From positions 1,612,001 through 1,676,000 of the forward strand of contig PSQN01000017.1 in the NCBI GenBank assembly GCA_002989075.1: 64,000 nucleotides of DNA. Direction: 5' to 3'. The DNA is from Arthonia radiata. Its lineage: Eukaryota > Ascomycota > Arthoniomycetes > Arthoniales > Arthoniaceae. Under the pieces are notes generated by a model. That model was not told where the DNA came from. It searched no databases and saw only the letters and a program-made list of their open reading frames with translations. Below, one piece after another: positions 11,235-23,323 of this stretch. How positions within the stretch are numbered: position 1 is the stretch's first letter; every line of letters begins with the position of its first letter. Both the position numbers and the translations under genes were made by a program.

Positions 11235-12136
11235 GACCTGGGTGACTTGTAAGTTTGTCTTGCACTCAGAATGAAATGTTTACTAACGATAGATGCTTTG
11301 TAGCGTGGTTGAGTCTTGTTGGATTGTTGGATGCGACGAACGATGATGTGTAGAAGGAGCTTTGTGGGCTGGGAAGATTTGTCGTGAGTCGATGTCTGTG
11401 AAAGGCGCAAAGAGGTTTGTAGGCGGAAGAGAAGTTGGCACGTGTCTACGAAAGGCAACTGAACGCGGTCTCAAGGACGAGCTCCACCTCGCGCGTTTGT
11501 TTGCAAGCCTGATTATGTATCTGTTGCCACTATTTGGAGCTTATGCGTTTGCAGACGAGCGAGGGTAGGTGAGACGGGGCGCTCAAGAGCCTAATAGAGG
11601 ATGGTTATGCGTCACCGCACCTCTTTGATGGCCAACGCTATGGATTGATATGTGAGTCTGGTTTTCTACCTGAAAAGAAGCTCAATGCTGAAAGCGAGTA
11701 TTTGTGGCTGATCATAATTCTTTTGATCATGAGGATCCGTCTTCCCTGCTACGAGGCTCAATGTGCTGAGTTGACATTGCTAGAGTATTGTCTACTACAA
11801 TATGTCATGCATGACCTGTAGAATGCGAATCGCAGCGCCCCGAGCTATGAAATATCGGTGCACGCAACGTGCCTGATCTTGTCAGGAGCAGCCGACAGTG
11901 GTGCATGCGGAAGGTGCATGGGGGAAAGTGCAATTGAGGTGGCAAACCCAATCTTCCTGCTTAGCAATGTTCCCGCCCCAATGACAAAACTGTTTGCACT
12001 TTCACTTTTCCCTACAGCTCCTTACCTCAAAAGTTTGTTTCGGAGATTCCCCGGAAACATTCTATGTCTTCATCCGCTATCATCCGGCATCTTCTTTGTC
12101 AACCGACACAGAACGACATCAATTCCTAATCAACAA
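11235..12136. other. Divergent intergenic region
   Basis: This lies between the 5' end of the small minus-strand gene and the plus-strand kinase-like gene. A frame continuous with the kinase-like gene extends upstream to 11858 without a family-like sequence, so it is treated as leader. No repeats or RNA genes were noticed. Confidence 0.4.
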
Positions 12137-13516
12137 ATGGGCTGTGTTTTGAACGATATCAATATGGCCAATGCGTCTTACAACGCTGGTGGAACACTTC
12201 GATTACGCATTGGCGATGAACTCAAGACAGCTTCATTTGCACTATCAAGCCTGAAATCACGGGAAGCGAACTACAGTCTGCCATTTATGGGTGCGTCAAG
12301 GAATTTGGATGTACAGATACTCCACGTCTTCGAACCCTTCACGCTCTCTGCTGCGATGAAGATTCGCTACGCCGAGCCGAAGACGCAGTTCATGAAGACA
12401 GCGTTACTCAAACTCTTCGATCGGCGCGCCATGCACAATGAGCGGAAAGAAAAGCGCTTACCCGCCTGGACGGAGCAATCGGAGACTTGCTATCGTCAGT
12501 GGATTGAGTCTGGTAAGGCAAAAGAGCAAATGTCGCACTGGAAACTTGAACAAGATGGAGAATGGGATATCGGGTGTGATGGCGACGATGAAGACGAGAC
12601 GTGGAAGGAAGACTTAGCGGAAGTTGAATGCAGGCTTCAATTTCAGGCTTTGGAACTGTTCGAGCGCGAACTTCATGTCTACAAGTGCCTGAGGCATTTG
12701 CAAGGAAGCTGCATCCCACGCTGCTTCGGCCCGGTCACGATGTTTAGCGACTCATTTGCGGCGAATGCGACTCACGGTGACCACAAGTGTCATTCCAGGA
12801 TTGACGATTACGATGAACACCATGGCCCATTCGCAAGTACACCTGGCCTGTTGCTTGAGTTCATTGATGACTCTTTTACACTTTCGACTCTCTTGAACCA
12901 TGCACCGCGATGCGATTGGGCATACGTCACAGAATTGGCATCCATCGCGGTCAAGCAAACATCTTTGAGCGGCCTCATAAACAGAGATGTCAAACCCGAT
13001 AACATTCTGGTCACAATGCACTCTCAGAAGAACACAGAGATGGAAATAGGCTTCACAGACTGGCAGTATCAATGCACGGTCATCGACTTCGCCTGCAGCT
13101 ACCTACGCTTTTCGGACAATACTGATCGAAAATTTATCGAGCGCAAAGCAAGCGCGAATGAGGCTGGTGCGGTGTACCAACCCATGAGAATCGACTTCAA
13201 GATCATCCTCGGCGACGAGCTCCTGCCGCCCATGGGAGTCACAACACTGGAACCGTGGAGACCGCTCCTTCAAGCGATGGAGACGAGCGGCCTGGAGTGG
13301 GAAATGGATCTGCGGATCCGCGAGGCCAACACGGAGGAAGAGATCGTGTGCTCACAGCCCGAATTCATCAGTCCCAACTACTGCCCAGCTGCGCCGCGAA
13401 GGAACGCCAAGCTACTGAAGCCCATCCAAGCGCAGGGGGAGTGGCCAACGGGGTATATCTGGACCGGGACGAAATCAAACCCTATGCGGCCTTTGTATCT
13501 TCAGCGTCCCGGGTAG
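12137..13516 (+). CDS. Divergent protein-kinase-like fungal protein
   Basis: 459 residues from the ATG at 12137 (MGCVLNDINM); a second possible start is at 12164. The frame is open further upstream but begins there with a non-ATG codon. The C-terminal half has a kinase-like catalytic loop, GLINRDVKPDNILV (Asp at about residue 284), followed by a metal-binding-like VIDFACSY in place of DFG. Upstream, ELFERELHVYKCLRHLQG resembles the helix-C region, and GLLLEFIDDSFTLSTLL the hinge. A canonical glycine loop and VAIK lysine are not obvious, so activity is doubtful. Acidic DGDDEDETWKED sits in the middle. Fungal genomes hold many such orphan kinase-like genes. Substrate and pathway are unknown. 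Confidence 0.6.
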   Translation: MGCVLNDINMANASYNAGGTLRLRIGDELKTASFALSSLKSREANYSLPFMGASRNLDVQILHVFEPFTLSAAMKIRYAEPKTQFMKTALLKLFDRRAMHNERKEKRLPAWTEQSETCYRQWIESGKAKEQMSHWKLEQDGEWDIGCDGDDEDETWKEDLAEVECRLQFQALELFERELHVYKCLRHLQGSCIPRCFGPVTMFSDSFAANATHGDHKCHSRIDDYDEHHGPFASTPGLLLEFIDDSFTLSTLLNHAPRCDWAYVTELASIAVKQTSLSGLINRDVKPDNILVTMHSQKNTEMEIGFTDWQYQCTVIDFACSYLRFSDNTDRKFIERKASANEAGAVYQPMRIDFKIILGDELLPPMGVTTLEPWRPLLQAMETSGLEWEMDLRIREANTEEEIVCSQPEFISPNYCPAAPRRNAKLLKPIQAQGEWPTGYIWTGTKSNPMRPLYLQRPG

Positions 13517-14407
13517 CAGTAGCGTTCGATGAGGTTTGTGCAGAGGCTAAATATCCTTGTAGCATCAATGACCACATTCATGCGGCTGTGGAGGATCAGC
13601 ATCGTTTCGCCACAACTCATTTATACTTCACCTTTGCCCCACAGTCCATGCTTCCCCTTCGAATCCCATTTCGTCCCCACAGGACCTAATTTGGCTCCTC
13701 TTCAGGCTCTCCTTGATCTTCTCCACATCTCCTTCCCATAAGTCGATATTCCCATTCTCGAAATAGCTATTGCACTTAGGTGTCTGCGTCCAGCGCGCTC
13801 TCGCGGTGCTGACCGTTTGTGAGAGGTTGCTGCGCGGATGAACACTTGCCAATGGGCAACGTGGAGCTCATCGCTGAGCGATAGAGATAGGCACTGAGCA
13901 GACTTTGGTGCATGTTTGCGGAGGAATGGCCAGCTTAAGGGAACTGATACGCCTGCGTATTACGTTGACGAGAAGGTGAGAGACGTGACTGGGTCAAGAT
14001 GATGCTTGAAACCCTTACCGCTGACGTCCCCGGTGGCGACTCTAGCAGCAGTTCCTGATGGTGAAATACCTCCTAAACCCTGATGATCAAGTCTAGATAA
14101 TCCGTTCGATCTCCAATCTGTCGCCGCTTTATCAAAAAACCGATCCAATACTGCTGGCACATCTGGCCCTCACCAACAGCTTCAAGTTCGAGACAGCACA
14201 TCAGCATTTCAATTCTGCTCCCTATACATCCTACATCTTCACCCACGCTTCCTATCCCACCCACGACGCCCTCCGCCAGCTCCTCTTCTGCTGAAACTTC
14301 AATGCCCGAACTGCCCGGACTCTTGCTCGAGGAATGTTTACTTCTCCGTTGAGAACTCGGAATCTCTACTGCTCCGTTGAAAACTCGGTCACGGCGTTTC
14401 GGGCAAC

Positions 14408-14863
14408 CTACTTCATCACCCACAACTCCCGTCCCACACAACCCCTCCAGCACCGCCCCTTCTTCTCAAACCCCGTCGACTGCAAATCCATACGAACCCC
14501 CTTTCTATCCCCGCCCTGGAACGAAGACACACCTAGACGCGGGCTTGCCTTATAAGCCTTCCATTTACCCTCATTCCAGCCTTTGCCTGTCAGTAGAGTC
14601 TCGAGCTTAGGGTATAGCCCGCCGTTCTGCACGCTCTCGAGGCTTTTGTCCCTGGTTTCTGTTGGTGCCGTCAGGGATCTGGCTAGGGGTGCAGTGCGTG
14701 AGGGAGAGCAGCGAGGGGAGGGGAAGCATGAGAGTAGCATACCGCAGAACACGGTTGTGGTGAACATGGTTAAGCAGTACTCACAGGAGGACCAGTTGTT
14801 TCTGCCGGCGACTGCGCTCCTGTGGATGCGGATTTCGTAGCCGCTTGGTGGGGTGCTTGACAT
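14408..14863 (-). CDS. Weak hypothetical protein
   Basis: A 151-residue ATG frame starting MSSTPPSGYEIRIHRSAV. An in-frame GTGAGT donor followed by a CCCCTAG acceptor suggests that a segment in the first third may be an intron; splicing it leaves a soluble basic protein. No motif or family is recognised, and overlapping frames are open because the region is pyrimidine-biased. It may not be a gene. Confidence 0.25.
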   Translation of the reverse strand: MSSTPPSGYEIRIHRSAVAGRNNWSSCEYCLTMFTTTVFCGMLLSCFPSPRCSPSRTAPLARSLTAPTETRDKSLESVQNGGLYPKLETLLTGKGWNEGKWKAYKASPRLGVSSFQGGDRKGVRMDLQSTGFEKKGRCWRGCVGRELWVMK

Positions 14864-15440
14864 GGTGGGGAGGTGGTTTTGTTGACGATGGGTTGAGGGG
14901 AGAGTGATGTGGCTACGAAGGGTGGAGCTGGTGTATGACTGGGTGGACTGGGCAACAGAGGACTGGTAGTCGCGAGTAAATGTGGTAGCTATTCGTCTAT
15001 CTTTCCAGTGGGGACTGTAAGCTGATAAGCTAACACGAAAGCCGGTTTGCAGTCATCCTTGAGACACGCCCGGTCAGCCAGATGTTGTGATGCGCTTGCG
15101 GTGTACGGTCAGGCTTTATCTTTGCAGTCACGAAGGTGGAACTTGGAGTACACTTGTACGCCAGGTGGCTTTGGGCTCTTTCAGTACAGCTTCGGTCGTG
15201 TTCATGTAATTCATGCTAGGTGATGTTGGTAACGAGACTATAGTGCTCAGATACGGCTTGCTTTGATGTAAGTTGAGAGTACTGAAAACATTCAGGATCT
15301 TACTCTTAGCCCCAGGTGATATCTGATGTCCGGACATGTCACCATATGTGATGACCTGTCCACTCACACATGTAAGCTGACCCTATAACTTGTGATAGCA
15401 AGCCGCATGCTATACCCATACGAGCTTGAAGCTTCCGTTT

Positions 15441-15560
15441 CGCTTGCGTCGATGCGGTTGCAGCTCGACATGCTATCACGATGTGCACGGTAATCGCAGA
15501 CGCTTGCGTCGACGCGGTTACGGCTCGGCATGCTATCACGATGTGCACGGTAATCGCAGA
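15441..15560. repeat. 60-bp tandem repeat, two copies
   Basis: Units are 15441-15500 and 15501-15560, differing at 4 of 60 positions; a partial third unit begins at 15561. Each unit starts CGCTTGCGTCGA. Because 60 is a multiple of three, the repeat keeps all frames open and on the minus strand would encode a repeated 20-residue unit beginning QASAITVHIVIACRA. It lies just downstream of the gene ending at 15724. Confidence 0.8.
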
Positions 15561-15723
15561 TGCCTGCGTGGGCTGCAGACAAAACGTCATTACAAAGTTT
15601 TCTGGACAGCAGCCATTCCACCAATAATCGCTTGGAAGTGAAGGTTAGGGCAGAGCGCCGACGAAAGGGTCTTTCACAGGAATTTGAAGGGCCGCAGAAT
15701 CGCATGAGGGGATGCTCTGAGAC

Positions 15724-16434
15724 TTACCGGTGTCCTCCTATGACGGCCAAGACATTCTCCGCACATGTTTGCATCCCTCCCAGTCGCAGTAAGTTGCTGA
15801 GCTCTCTAAAGATGGCATTTCCTTGTCGAGATCTTACGTCCCGCAATGTTGCCCATCTGATCCTGACATCGATCGCTTCGCCTTGTGCAATTTGGAACCA
15901 TGTTTCGAGACGCCAAGTACGCAGCCATACTTCAGCAGGGGCATGAGTCTCCGCCACTGCTGCTATGAATATTCCTTGGAACGAGTCGAATGTTAATGTG
16001 CGCTCAGTCCGCTGAAAGCCCACCGTGGGAAGCGTACGAGCGTCTGCTTGAGCCTGAGTGGAGTGTGCGTCGATTGGCTGCACATCGCTGCGCGCAGGTG
16101 GCGGCTGTTTCACGCTAAGGGATGTCAGGACCGTTGATCGTGCTAAGTAACTTCGCAGGAGGGCGTGAACATGCTCCCCACTAGCGTGCATCCCGTTTGC
16201 GTCGAGTAGAATTACAACTCGTTGAATGATCTGGTGCGCTTCCTCGACCTCCAGCATCATCGCTGCCTGTACAGCGTCGTGATTGCTCCCTCTTCCCCTG
16301 GCAATTTCGAACCAGACGCCAACACGTTCTGCGGTTATCCAGACCCCTGGGTCGACTCCGACACTATGACATGCTACGCTGTATATTGCGGTGAACCGCC
16401 CAATTTCAAGGTTGTGGTCTCTGTTGCTGTCCAT
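15724..16434 (-). CDS. Uncharacterised protein with two copies of one ~85-residue domain
   Basis: 236 residues from ATG 16434. No known family is recognised, but the protein repeats itself: residues about 14-97 and 152-235 align. Shared landmarks are GVWITAERVGVWFEIARG against EVWLRTWRLETWFQIAQG, and LLDANGMHASGEHVHAL against LLRLGGMQTCAENVLAV. A proline/serine/glutamine-rich linker joins the two units. The units look helical and soluble; there is no signal peptide. The frame ends in TAA exactly where a consensus donor (CACCG|GTAAGT) lies, so a short further exon toward the 60-bp repeat is possible. Function unknown. Confidence 0.55.
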   Translation of the reverse strand: MDSNRDHNLEIGRFTAIYSVACHSVGVDPGVWITAERVGVWFEIARGRGSNHDAVQAAMMLEVEEAHQIIQRVVILLDANGMHASGEHVHALLRSYLARSTVLTSLSVKQPPPARSDVQPIDAHSTQAQADARTLPTVGFQRTERTLTFDSFQGIFIAAVAETHAPAEVWLRTWRLETWFQIAQGEAIDVRIRWATLRDVRSRQGNAIFRELSNLLRLGGMQTCAENVLAVIGGHR

Positions 16435-17574
16435 GGTAGCTAAATCGTGGGCACGCTAATGTCTACTCGCAAAACCCACACGCATCAAACGAGATCACGG
16501 ATTTTCAATCTTAAAATGATAGCTGATCACGTTGTTTCAACGCAAGCTCGGTCGTGGGGAAGTCATTTAGCTGTTTGCTGACACGTAATTCCCTAGGTCG
16601 AAGTAAAGCAATGATAGATATATTTCCTGTATCGGGAAGGGCATAGAGAAGCCGGCCTGACGGCCTGACGGCATTACCAGCAAGAGGACTGTTAGCGACG
16701 GCGATGGCGTTTGCCATCCAACGGGTTACAACTGCTCAAGCCGGTAGCCTTCATACATTCCTGTCGGTGAAGCCCGCTCAGCCGGCAAATTGCTGCTGCT
16801 GACCGCACATTTACCATATAGCTCACTGGCAGGAATGCTGTGCCAGACAGCTTCTTTGAATTCAACAGTAATGGCGGGTCAGATCTGCCACCCACCCGTC
16901 ATTGCTGACTTTCCTCAAGCCCTGTTACATTGTCTTTGCAGGTATCGATCCGAGGCGGGAGCGACCTACTTGCCTTGAACGATTTGGCCTTTCTGCACCG
17001 TAATCGGTCTGGTCCGCACGATGTAGTCAAGTGGTGGAGTTGTAGATACGTTTTTAGACTCGGAATAGAACCTAGACGTGGAAGAAGGGAGTACGGCAAA
17101 TTTCTGAGGAGGCACGTGACATGGAGATCGGATTAACCTATTCCCGCTCGGCCTCAAATCAGCAATTCCAATGTCGCATCTCTTCATGCTTGTTTTTTGT
17201 TTCCATTCGTCGACTTTGTGAACATCGGTGGGCCAGTGTAACACATTCTGAGATGCGCCGTATTGCTTACGAGAAGTTAACGCCTATCGTACAACGTCGT
17301 TGCCGGATTGCGTAGGTGGCCATGCATATCTCGTCTACCGATAAGGAGGTCGGCCTATCGCGTCGCATGTGAACGAACGGCCCTGCAATAATTGCCGACA
17401 TGGCTGCATGCCGTTGTGCTTTCGCTCGCAGATGTCGGCTCCCGATCAAGATCCAGATGATGCTAAGCTCAAGACTCGTCTTGCGTAAGTTACAGGACCA
17501 AATGACTTCTCAGCTGCAGAGTACGTCCGCTGCTTTCCGTAGTCTCTTACACCCCTGTTTTTCGACGGCGAAAC
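16435..17574. other. Divergent intergenic region
   Basis: 1.1 kb between a minus-strand and a plus-strand gene start, presumably both promoters. A small direct repeat (GGCCTGAC twice, near 16655) is present. No convincing gene or element was seen. Confidence 0.4.
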
Positions 17575-19418
17575 ATGGCCGATATGCTGGACCGGCCTGA
17601 GAAGGCCGCCGTTGAATCGGAAAACGGTGATGAGATTTCATACGCGCTTGAGGGAGAGCTCATCAATGCCTCCGGCCATCGTGACCAGCTGCATCGTGGG
17701 TATGGCTTCTGGAGTATATGTGGTCTCGCTTTGAATATCGACCTTGCATGGATCGCGCTGGGATCGACGCTGCTTGTTGCTATTTGTGAGTGAAGGCTGC
17801 CTGCAAGCACTGCAATACCTGAGAAACGCAGCTGACCGTGATGTTCTACTGTAGCAAATGGTGGCCCGCCAGGAGTGCTATATGAGCTTCTGGTCGCATG
17901 TTTCTACTATGCATTTATCGGCGCCTCCATTGCGGAAGTAAATCCGCCCAGCAGCATACAAATGAGCGGCACGACTGACCATTATCCTCATAGCTTGCTT
18001 CATCAATCCCATCAGCCGGAGGTGTATACCACTGGGCTTCCATCACACCCGGCCCAAAATGGGGACGTATGATAGGCTTCTTTGCCGGCTTCATCAATTT
18101 CTTCGGCTGGCTTTTCGACCTTGCCAGTATCACATATGTCATGGCACAGCTCATTACCCAGTTCTACGCCCTGTACCACCCCGACTTTGAGATTCAGCAA
18201 TGGCACATCTTTGTCACAATGGTCTGCTGCACTTGGATTAGCATCGCCGCGACAATCTTCCTCAACAAGTTCCTCCCTTACATACAGGACTTTGGGCTCT
18301 TCGTGGTGCTAGCAGGTGGCATTGTGACTGTTATAGTCGTCGCGAGCATGCCTGAGCAACATGCCAGCAACGCCTCCGTCTGGAGCGAGTTCGTCAACGT
18401 GACCGGTTGGAGCAACCCTGTCGCTTTTTTGACCGGCGTCTTGAACGGAGCGTTCACCATTGGAACCCCAGTATGTCACAGAGCATCTGTACATAGTTTT
18501 TGAACCGTGGTTGAGCGTGGTTCAGCGACCCAACACGCTGGCGCTACCTCAAAGCACACGCCTGATGGCTAGATCTCAAACATGAACGTGCTGACACATT
18601 GCTTGTAGGATGCAGTTACGCACATGGCTGAGGAGCTGCCCAATCCACGTAGGGACATACCTCGCGCGATTGCCGCACAGATTGGATTAGGCTGTTTCTA
18701 CGCCTTCTTCTTTGCAGTCGCTTGCTTCTACGGAATTACCGACCTTGATGCGGTGGTGAATAGCAACGGTTCGTTTCCGCTAGCAGCAATATATTCGCAA
18801 GCGACAGGGAGCACTGGCGCGACCTTTGGCTTACTGTTCATCATTTTCCTGTGTCAGTTTCCATGTCTGATCGGTACCAATCTGACCGTCTCTCGAACCT
18901 GGTGGGCATTGGCAAGGGACGACGCGACGCCATTCCCGAAGTTCTTCAGCTACGTCAATGAAGACTTGTCTTGTCCAGTTGCTGCCACCATATTGACAGG
19001 CATACTTACCACAGCATTTGGTGCGATTGCCATTGGTAGCAGCACTGCCTTTACTGATCTGGTCGGCTCTTTCGTCATCCTAACTACAGTATCCTATGCG
19101 CTTGCATTTGTACCAAACCTGCTCACTGGGCGCAAGAATGTACCGCGCGGATACTTCTGGATGGGTGCAGCAGGTTACTTTGTCAACATCTACGCTGTGC
19201 TCAACATCATCCTTTTCGACACGATGTACTGCTTTCCGGCCGCGATACCGACTTCCGGTGGAACGATGAACTATAACAGCGTCATCTTGGTTGGAGTGGT
19301 CTTTCTTATTGCCTTCTGGTGGATCGTGTACGGCACCAAGCACTACAAGCGACCGAAGTTGGCGGCCTTGTACGATACTATGACGATCGCAGAGGAGAGG
19401 CGTCTGTCTAAGGTTTGA
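17575..19418 (+). CDS. APC-family permease (choline/GABA type, Hnm1-like)
   Basis: Exons are 17575-17785, 17855-17937, 17994-18470 and 18609-19418, giving 526 residues; all junctions are GT-AG and keep conserved sequence. About twelve membrane segments are visible. The N-terminal GYGFWSICGLALNIDLAWI, the loop segment ASSIPSAGGVYHWASI and the motif DAVTHMAEELPNPRRDIP are typical of the fungal amino-acid/choline/GABA transporter family (yeast Hnm1 and Uga4 relatives). It would import a small amine or amino acid across the plasma membrane by proton symport. The exact substrate cannot be read from sequence. The acidic cytosolic N-terminus and C-terminal MTIAEERRLSKV are usual for the family. Confidence 0.88.
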
Positions 19419-20150
19419 GAGCGGATTCATTTGGTCTGTATTCATTCCAAGAATAAAGCTTGCCCTGACTCGTGCTACGGTCTTCCTTTGCTCGATTCTA
19501 CTCGGAGCAAGGACGCGAAAAAGAATAATGCTAACCTTGTGTCGAATTCGTTTTTGCGGGAGAACAGTATTGTAAATTGTAACTGATTGGTGGGCAGCCA
19601 AGTGTCCATTTTACTCTCACTGGCTGGCCAATACTGCGGGACCACGTCGGCGCGGGCGCTACACGTGATGGTGCACGGACGGAAACCTGGGGATTCGTTG
19701 CACGTCTCCACCCAACAACCTTCCCATCCACCCCATCAACACCGGCTGTCAGGCCCCTCGTGGCTTTCTTTTTACGAGTGCTTTTTTCGCGTATTGCCTT
19801 CAGTTGTGCAAGTTCAGTGATACATTGTCTGTTTGCATTCGAGCACCTTCCTTTCCACGCAGGCACGCCGTGTCTGTTGCGCCAATGACGTTCCAGTAGG
19901 CCGTCTGACCTCACACCTGTCCTGTCCTGATCCCCGATGTACATCAGAGTGAGACAGTGACCAGGATATTCAATTCAGCTGGCTTGGCTTGCCATTGTAA
20001 TACTACAGCCCGCTTGAACATCGCAGGCGTGGGGAGTCTGGATGGCTCAACGTCTGCAAGCGGAAGCAGCCAGCATGGCCCAGCCTGGGACGCTTCTAGT
20101 GGTGATCCGTACGTCAATATAAACCTCAACAATGGACTCCAGGCAGGCTA
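19419..20150. other. Intergenic region, promoter of the Boi-like gene
   Basis: 730 bp upstream of a plus-strand gene. Several frames are open, including one at 19957-20151 that ends just before the next start codon and could be 5' UTR or an upstream exon. No repeats were seen. Confidence 0.4.
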
Positions 20151-23100
20151 ATGAAGGCTGTTTCTCAAGATGACTTCGTTGCGCGCAGCTCAGATGAGCT
20201 CAGTCTATCGAAGGGCGATCGCGTTGAGCTGATTGAACGCGACGACGACTTTGGTGATGGCTGGTACCTGGGTCGGCATCTGCAGACTATGCAGACCGGC
20301 CTTTTTCCAGAAGGTGAGCGACGCACAAACGGAGGTTAAGCAGTCGATACTCACCTTGTCCAGTATACACGAAGACAGCACCGAAAGGAACACTCGCGGC
20401 ACAACAAAATCGTCCAGCCGGACCGCGAAGTCCCCAGCCTGGATTGATCGCAGCGCAAAGAGCGGCAAGCACGCCGCTGCCAACATCTTTCAGGCAACCG
20501 CAGCCACACGCATCGCCGCAGCCGAGCATGCATCAGACGCCGCAGCCAAGTATACAAGTCCAACACTCCTCGCCGACACCTGGTATGGCCCAGCTCAACA
20601 ACGCATATCCTTCGTCAGCGTATTCTCAACATCCCAGCGAGGCACCATCGGGTAGTATGCCACCCTCATCGTTCCCGCAGAACTATGGAGATGTCAAGAG
20701 AGGACCTAATGCAAACAATACCGTGATGCAAGATACGCTGGGCGTGATTGATGAACATATCACCGATATGCGCAAGTCCGGAAGAAGCGTCAGTCCACGA
20801 GCGAGAAGGGCAACGACCGATTCGGCGAGCGAGTACAGTATGACGATGCCCTCGGAGACACATTCGCAAATATCATACATACAGGGCGAGGAGACGGAAG
20901 AGGAGGAGTCCGGCAAGCTTACTGCGAAGGAAGTCAAGAGATGGTCGCCCGGCAAGATGGCGGATTATCTGGAGGGGTCCGGCGTTGAGAAGTCCCATTG
21001 CGACGTGTTTAGAGAGCAGGAATTCTCAGGCGAGGTGATACTGGGCATGGATCAGTCTTCGATTTTTCTGAAGGAATTGGATCTTGGCCCAATCGGAAGA
21101 CGCCTGCGCACGTGGCAGAGGATACGAGCTTTACAAGATGAGCTCTCACCGCCTAAGCCGTCACAGACGCGTAAGGTCTCGGAAAGTTCAAGACCTGGCA
21201 GCGGACGTGCGAGTGCCAGCAGTACTGCTGTTCTACAAATGGCGCCCCACTCTTTTGAAAGATTGTCAGAGCATGAGGAGCTTTCAAATCAAACTCAGCC
21301 TCAAGCTCACTCACCATCACACCCTGGCCGGCAAGAAGGTAGCATGGGCTCGACGTTGAGCAAGATCTCAGCTTCCGCTGCAAACAGTCCCAGACCATCT
21401 GCAGCGTCAATTCGCAGCTATGGCCATTCACGACGGCAGTCGTCTATTGATCAAACATTGAACAGCTCCACTTCCACAACTCCACAAACTACCTTGCAAC
21501 CCGGCCATGCAAAACAACCCTCGTTTGACCGGAATTGGAACATGAGCAATGCCTCTGGCGAACAGAATGGCACTGCACGACCTGTCACATCTGCATCGCA
21601 CGGTCACTCACTCAGCTCTGACAGAACGAACTTTGAGAAGAGAGCGTCTCAGCTCAGTCTGAATACACAGACGACGGCGACTGCGCCCGACACTGACAAC
21701 GGCTATCAATCGGCCGCAGAGGGGGACTCTCGGCCGGCGCGGAGGGTGCTGAGAAAACGGGACAACGACCACAGCCGCGCATCCAGCTACGAGGGCGGCA
21801 GCAACCGCTTCTCGTTCTTCCGGCGATCTCGCGCATCAAGTATGACACGCACACCACCTATTAGCGGACCGACGTCCGCAATGCACATGGCTTCTGGAGC
21901 AGACCTTGCCAAGGACAAGAACAGACTTAGCGGCGCTCCTTCGGAAGCCACTACAGCAGCATCAGGCCCTCCAGCCGTGACGAATCTGGAGCAAGGTGAG
22001 CCATCAGAGTCTTTAGATGGTACAAGTGATGCACCGACGCCAAAGTTTTCCCGCAAGGGCCTGCGAGCGATCTCGGATGCTATCACAGGTCGTGAAAAGG
22101 CTGCCCAGCATCCGTCCTACGGTGACGCGACTTCCCCAACCACTGATGTTTCAACACCACACTCACCGTCTTCTGGTACTCCGTCTGCCAAGTCTCGTAG
22201 CATCGATTACGAAGACGCCAACTCCGGGCCTCATTCGACACCCGTTGGACAGCCAACCGCTAAGCAACGTCGCAAGAACAAAAAGGAGACTAGTGCTTAT
22301 ACGCGAGGCCTGGAAAAGAAGTCTCCTCAGGAGCAGATGGTTGGCGCTGAGTACTATGGATGGATGAAGAAGAAATCTTCAAACTTGGTCACCAATTGGA
22401 AGCCGAGACTCTTCGTACTCAGAGGTAAACGGCTATCCTACTACTACTCCGAGAATGACAAACAAGAACGTGGCCTCATCGATATCTCGGGACACCGCGT
22501 CCTGCCAGCTGACAAAGAGCGACTGACGGGTCTACATGCATCAATCACAAAGGCTACCTCTTCGCCGACATCGCCGCAAATCGGCAACTCTTCTACTTTT
22601 ACGTCCACCACTACTGCATCTCCGACAAAAGACGATGATACAAATTCCAGCATTCTCACCACGCCGACATCTGCCGTTGGCAGTGTGGCACCCAAAGACA
22701 TTGCACCAGACGGGCAAGGTTTCATCTTCAAGCTTGTGCCGCCTCGTGCAGGCATGTCTCGCGCTGTCAATTTCACCAAACCGACCGTACATTATTTTGC
22801 TGTGCCATCGATCGAAGTCGGCAGATTGTGGATGGCGGCGCTGATGAAGGCTACCATCGACCGCGACGAGAACGTGCAGGTCGTGACGACATACCAGCAA
22901 AAGACAATAAGCCTAGAGAAAGCGCGCGCACGCAAAGAAAGACCACCTGCATTGAAGAGTGGAGAGGACGTAGACGATGCTCCCACTGCAGGCGGGGCTA
23001 GCGAAGATGGTAGCATGCTCCAGAAGGTCGACGAAGTCACTGATGACGAGCAAGCGGAAGAAGTTGCCACCGAGGAAACGAAAAAGGATGAGCCGATGGA

Positions 23101-23323
23101 CCAGCAGATGAGGGAGGTGACTGATCTCTCTCCGATCACTAACCGCACCAGCCAAGGGAGCATGTCACCAAAGCATGGCAAGAAGTCCTCGCGCTCATCC
23201 AAGATTGGCCTTGGCAGAAAGCGAAGCGAGTCGACGGACGGTCTGGGCATACACGGCTTGAACGGAGGAGCGAAGGAAAGTCCGAAGCTGTTGAGCCAGA
23301 TGGAGAAGGCTGGGCTGTGGTAG
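20151..23323 (+). CDS. Boi1/Boi2-like SH3-SAM-PH polarity protein
   Basis: Exons are 20151-20313 and 20364-23323, with a 50-bp GTGAGC...CCAG intron, giving 1040 residues. The SH3 domain opens the protein (FVARSSDELSLSKGDRVELI, GDGWYLGRH). A SAM domain lies near residues 248-315 (VKRWSPGKMADYLEGSG). A PH domain begins near residue 717 (YYGWMKKKSSNLVTNWKPRL), split by a serine/threonine-rich insert. Long disordered regions link them. This order matches yeast Boi1/Boi2 and fission-yeast Pob1, which act at growth sites with Cdc42, Bem1 and exocyst. The first strand of SH3 starts almost at Met1, so an additional upstream exon is possible. Localisation to hyphal tips is inferred from the family. 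Confidence 0.9.

Larger units (their letters stand above)
13517..15723. other. Gene-poor region
   Basis: Apart from the weak frame at 14408-14863 and the 60-bp tandem repeat, nothing is supported here. A pyrimidine-rich plus strand (about 14160-14330) gives accidental open frames on both strands. A 16-bp direct repeat (TCCGTTGARAACTCGG) occurs twice near 14345 and 14375. Confidence 0.4.
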
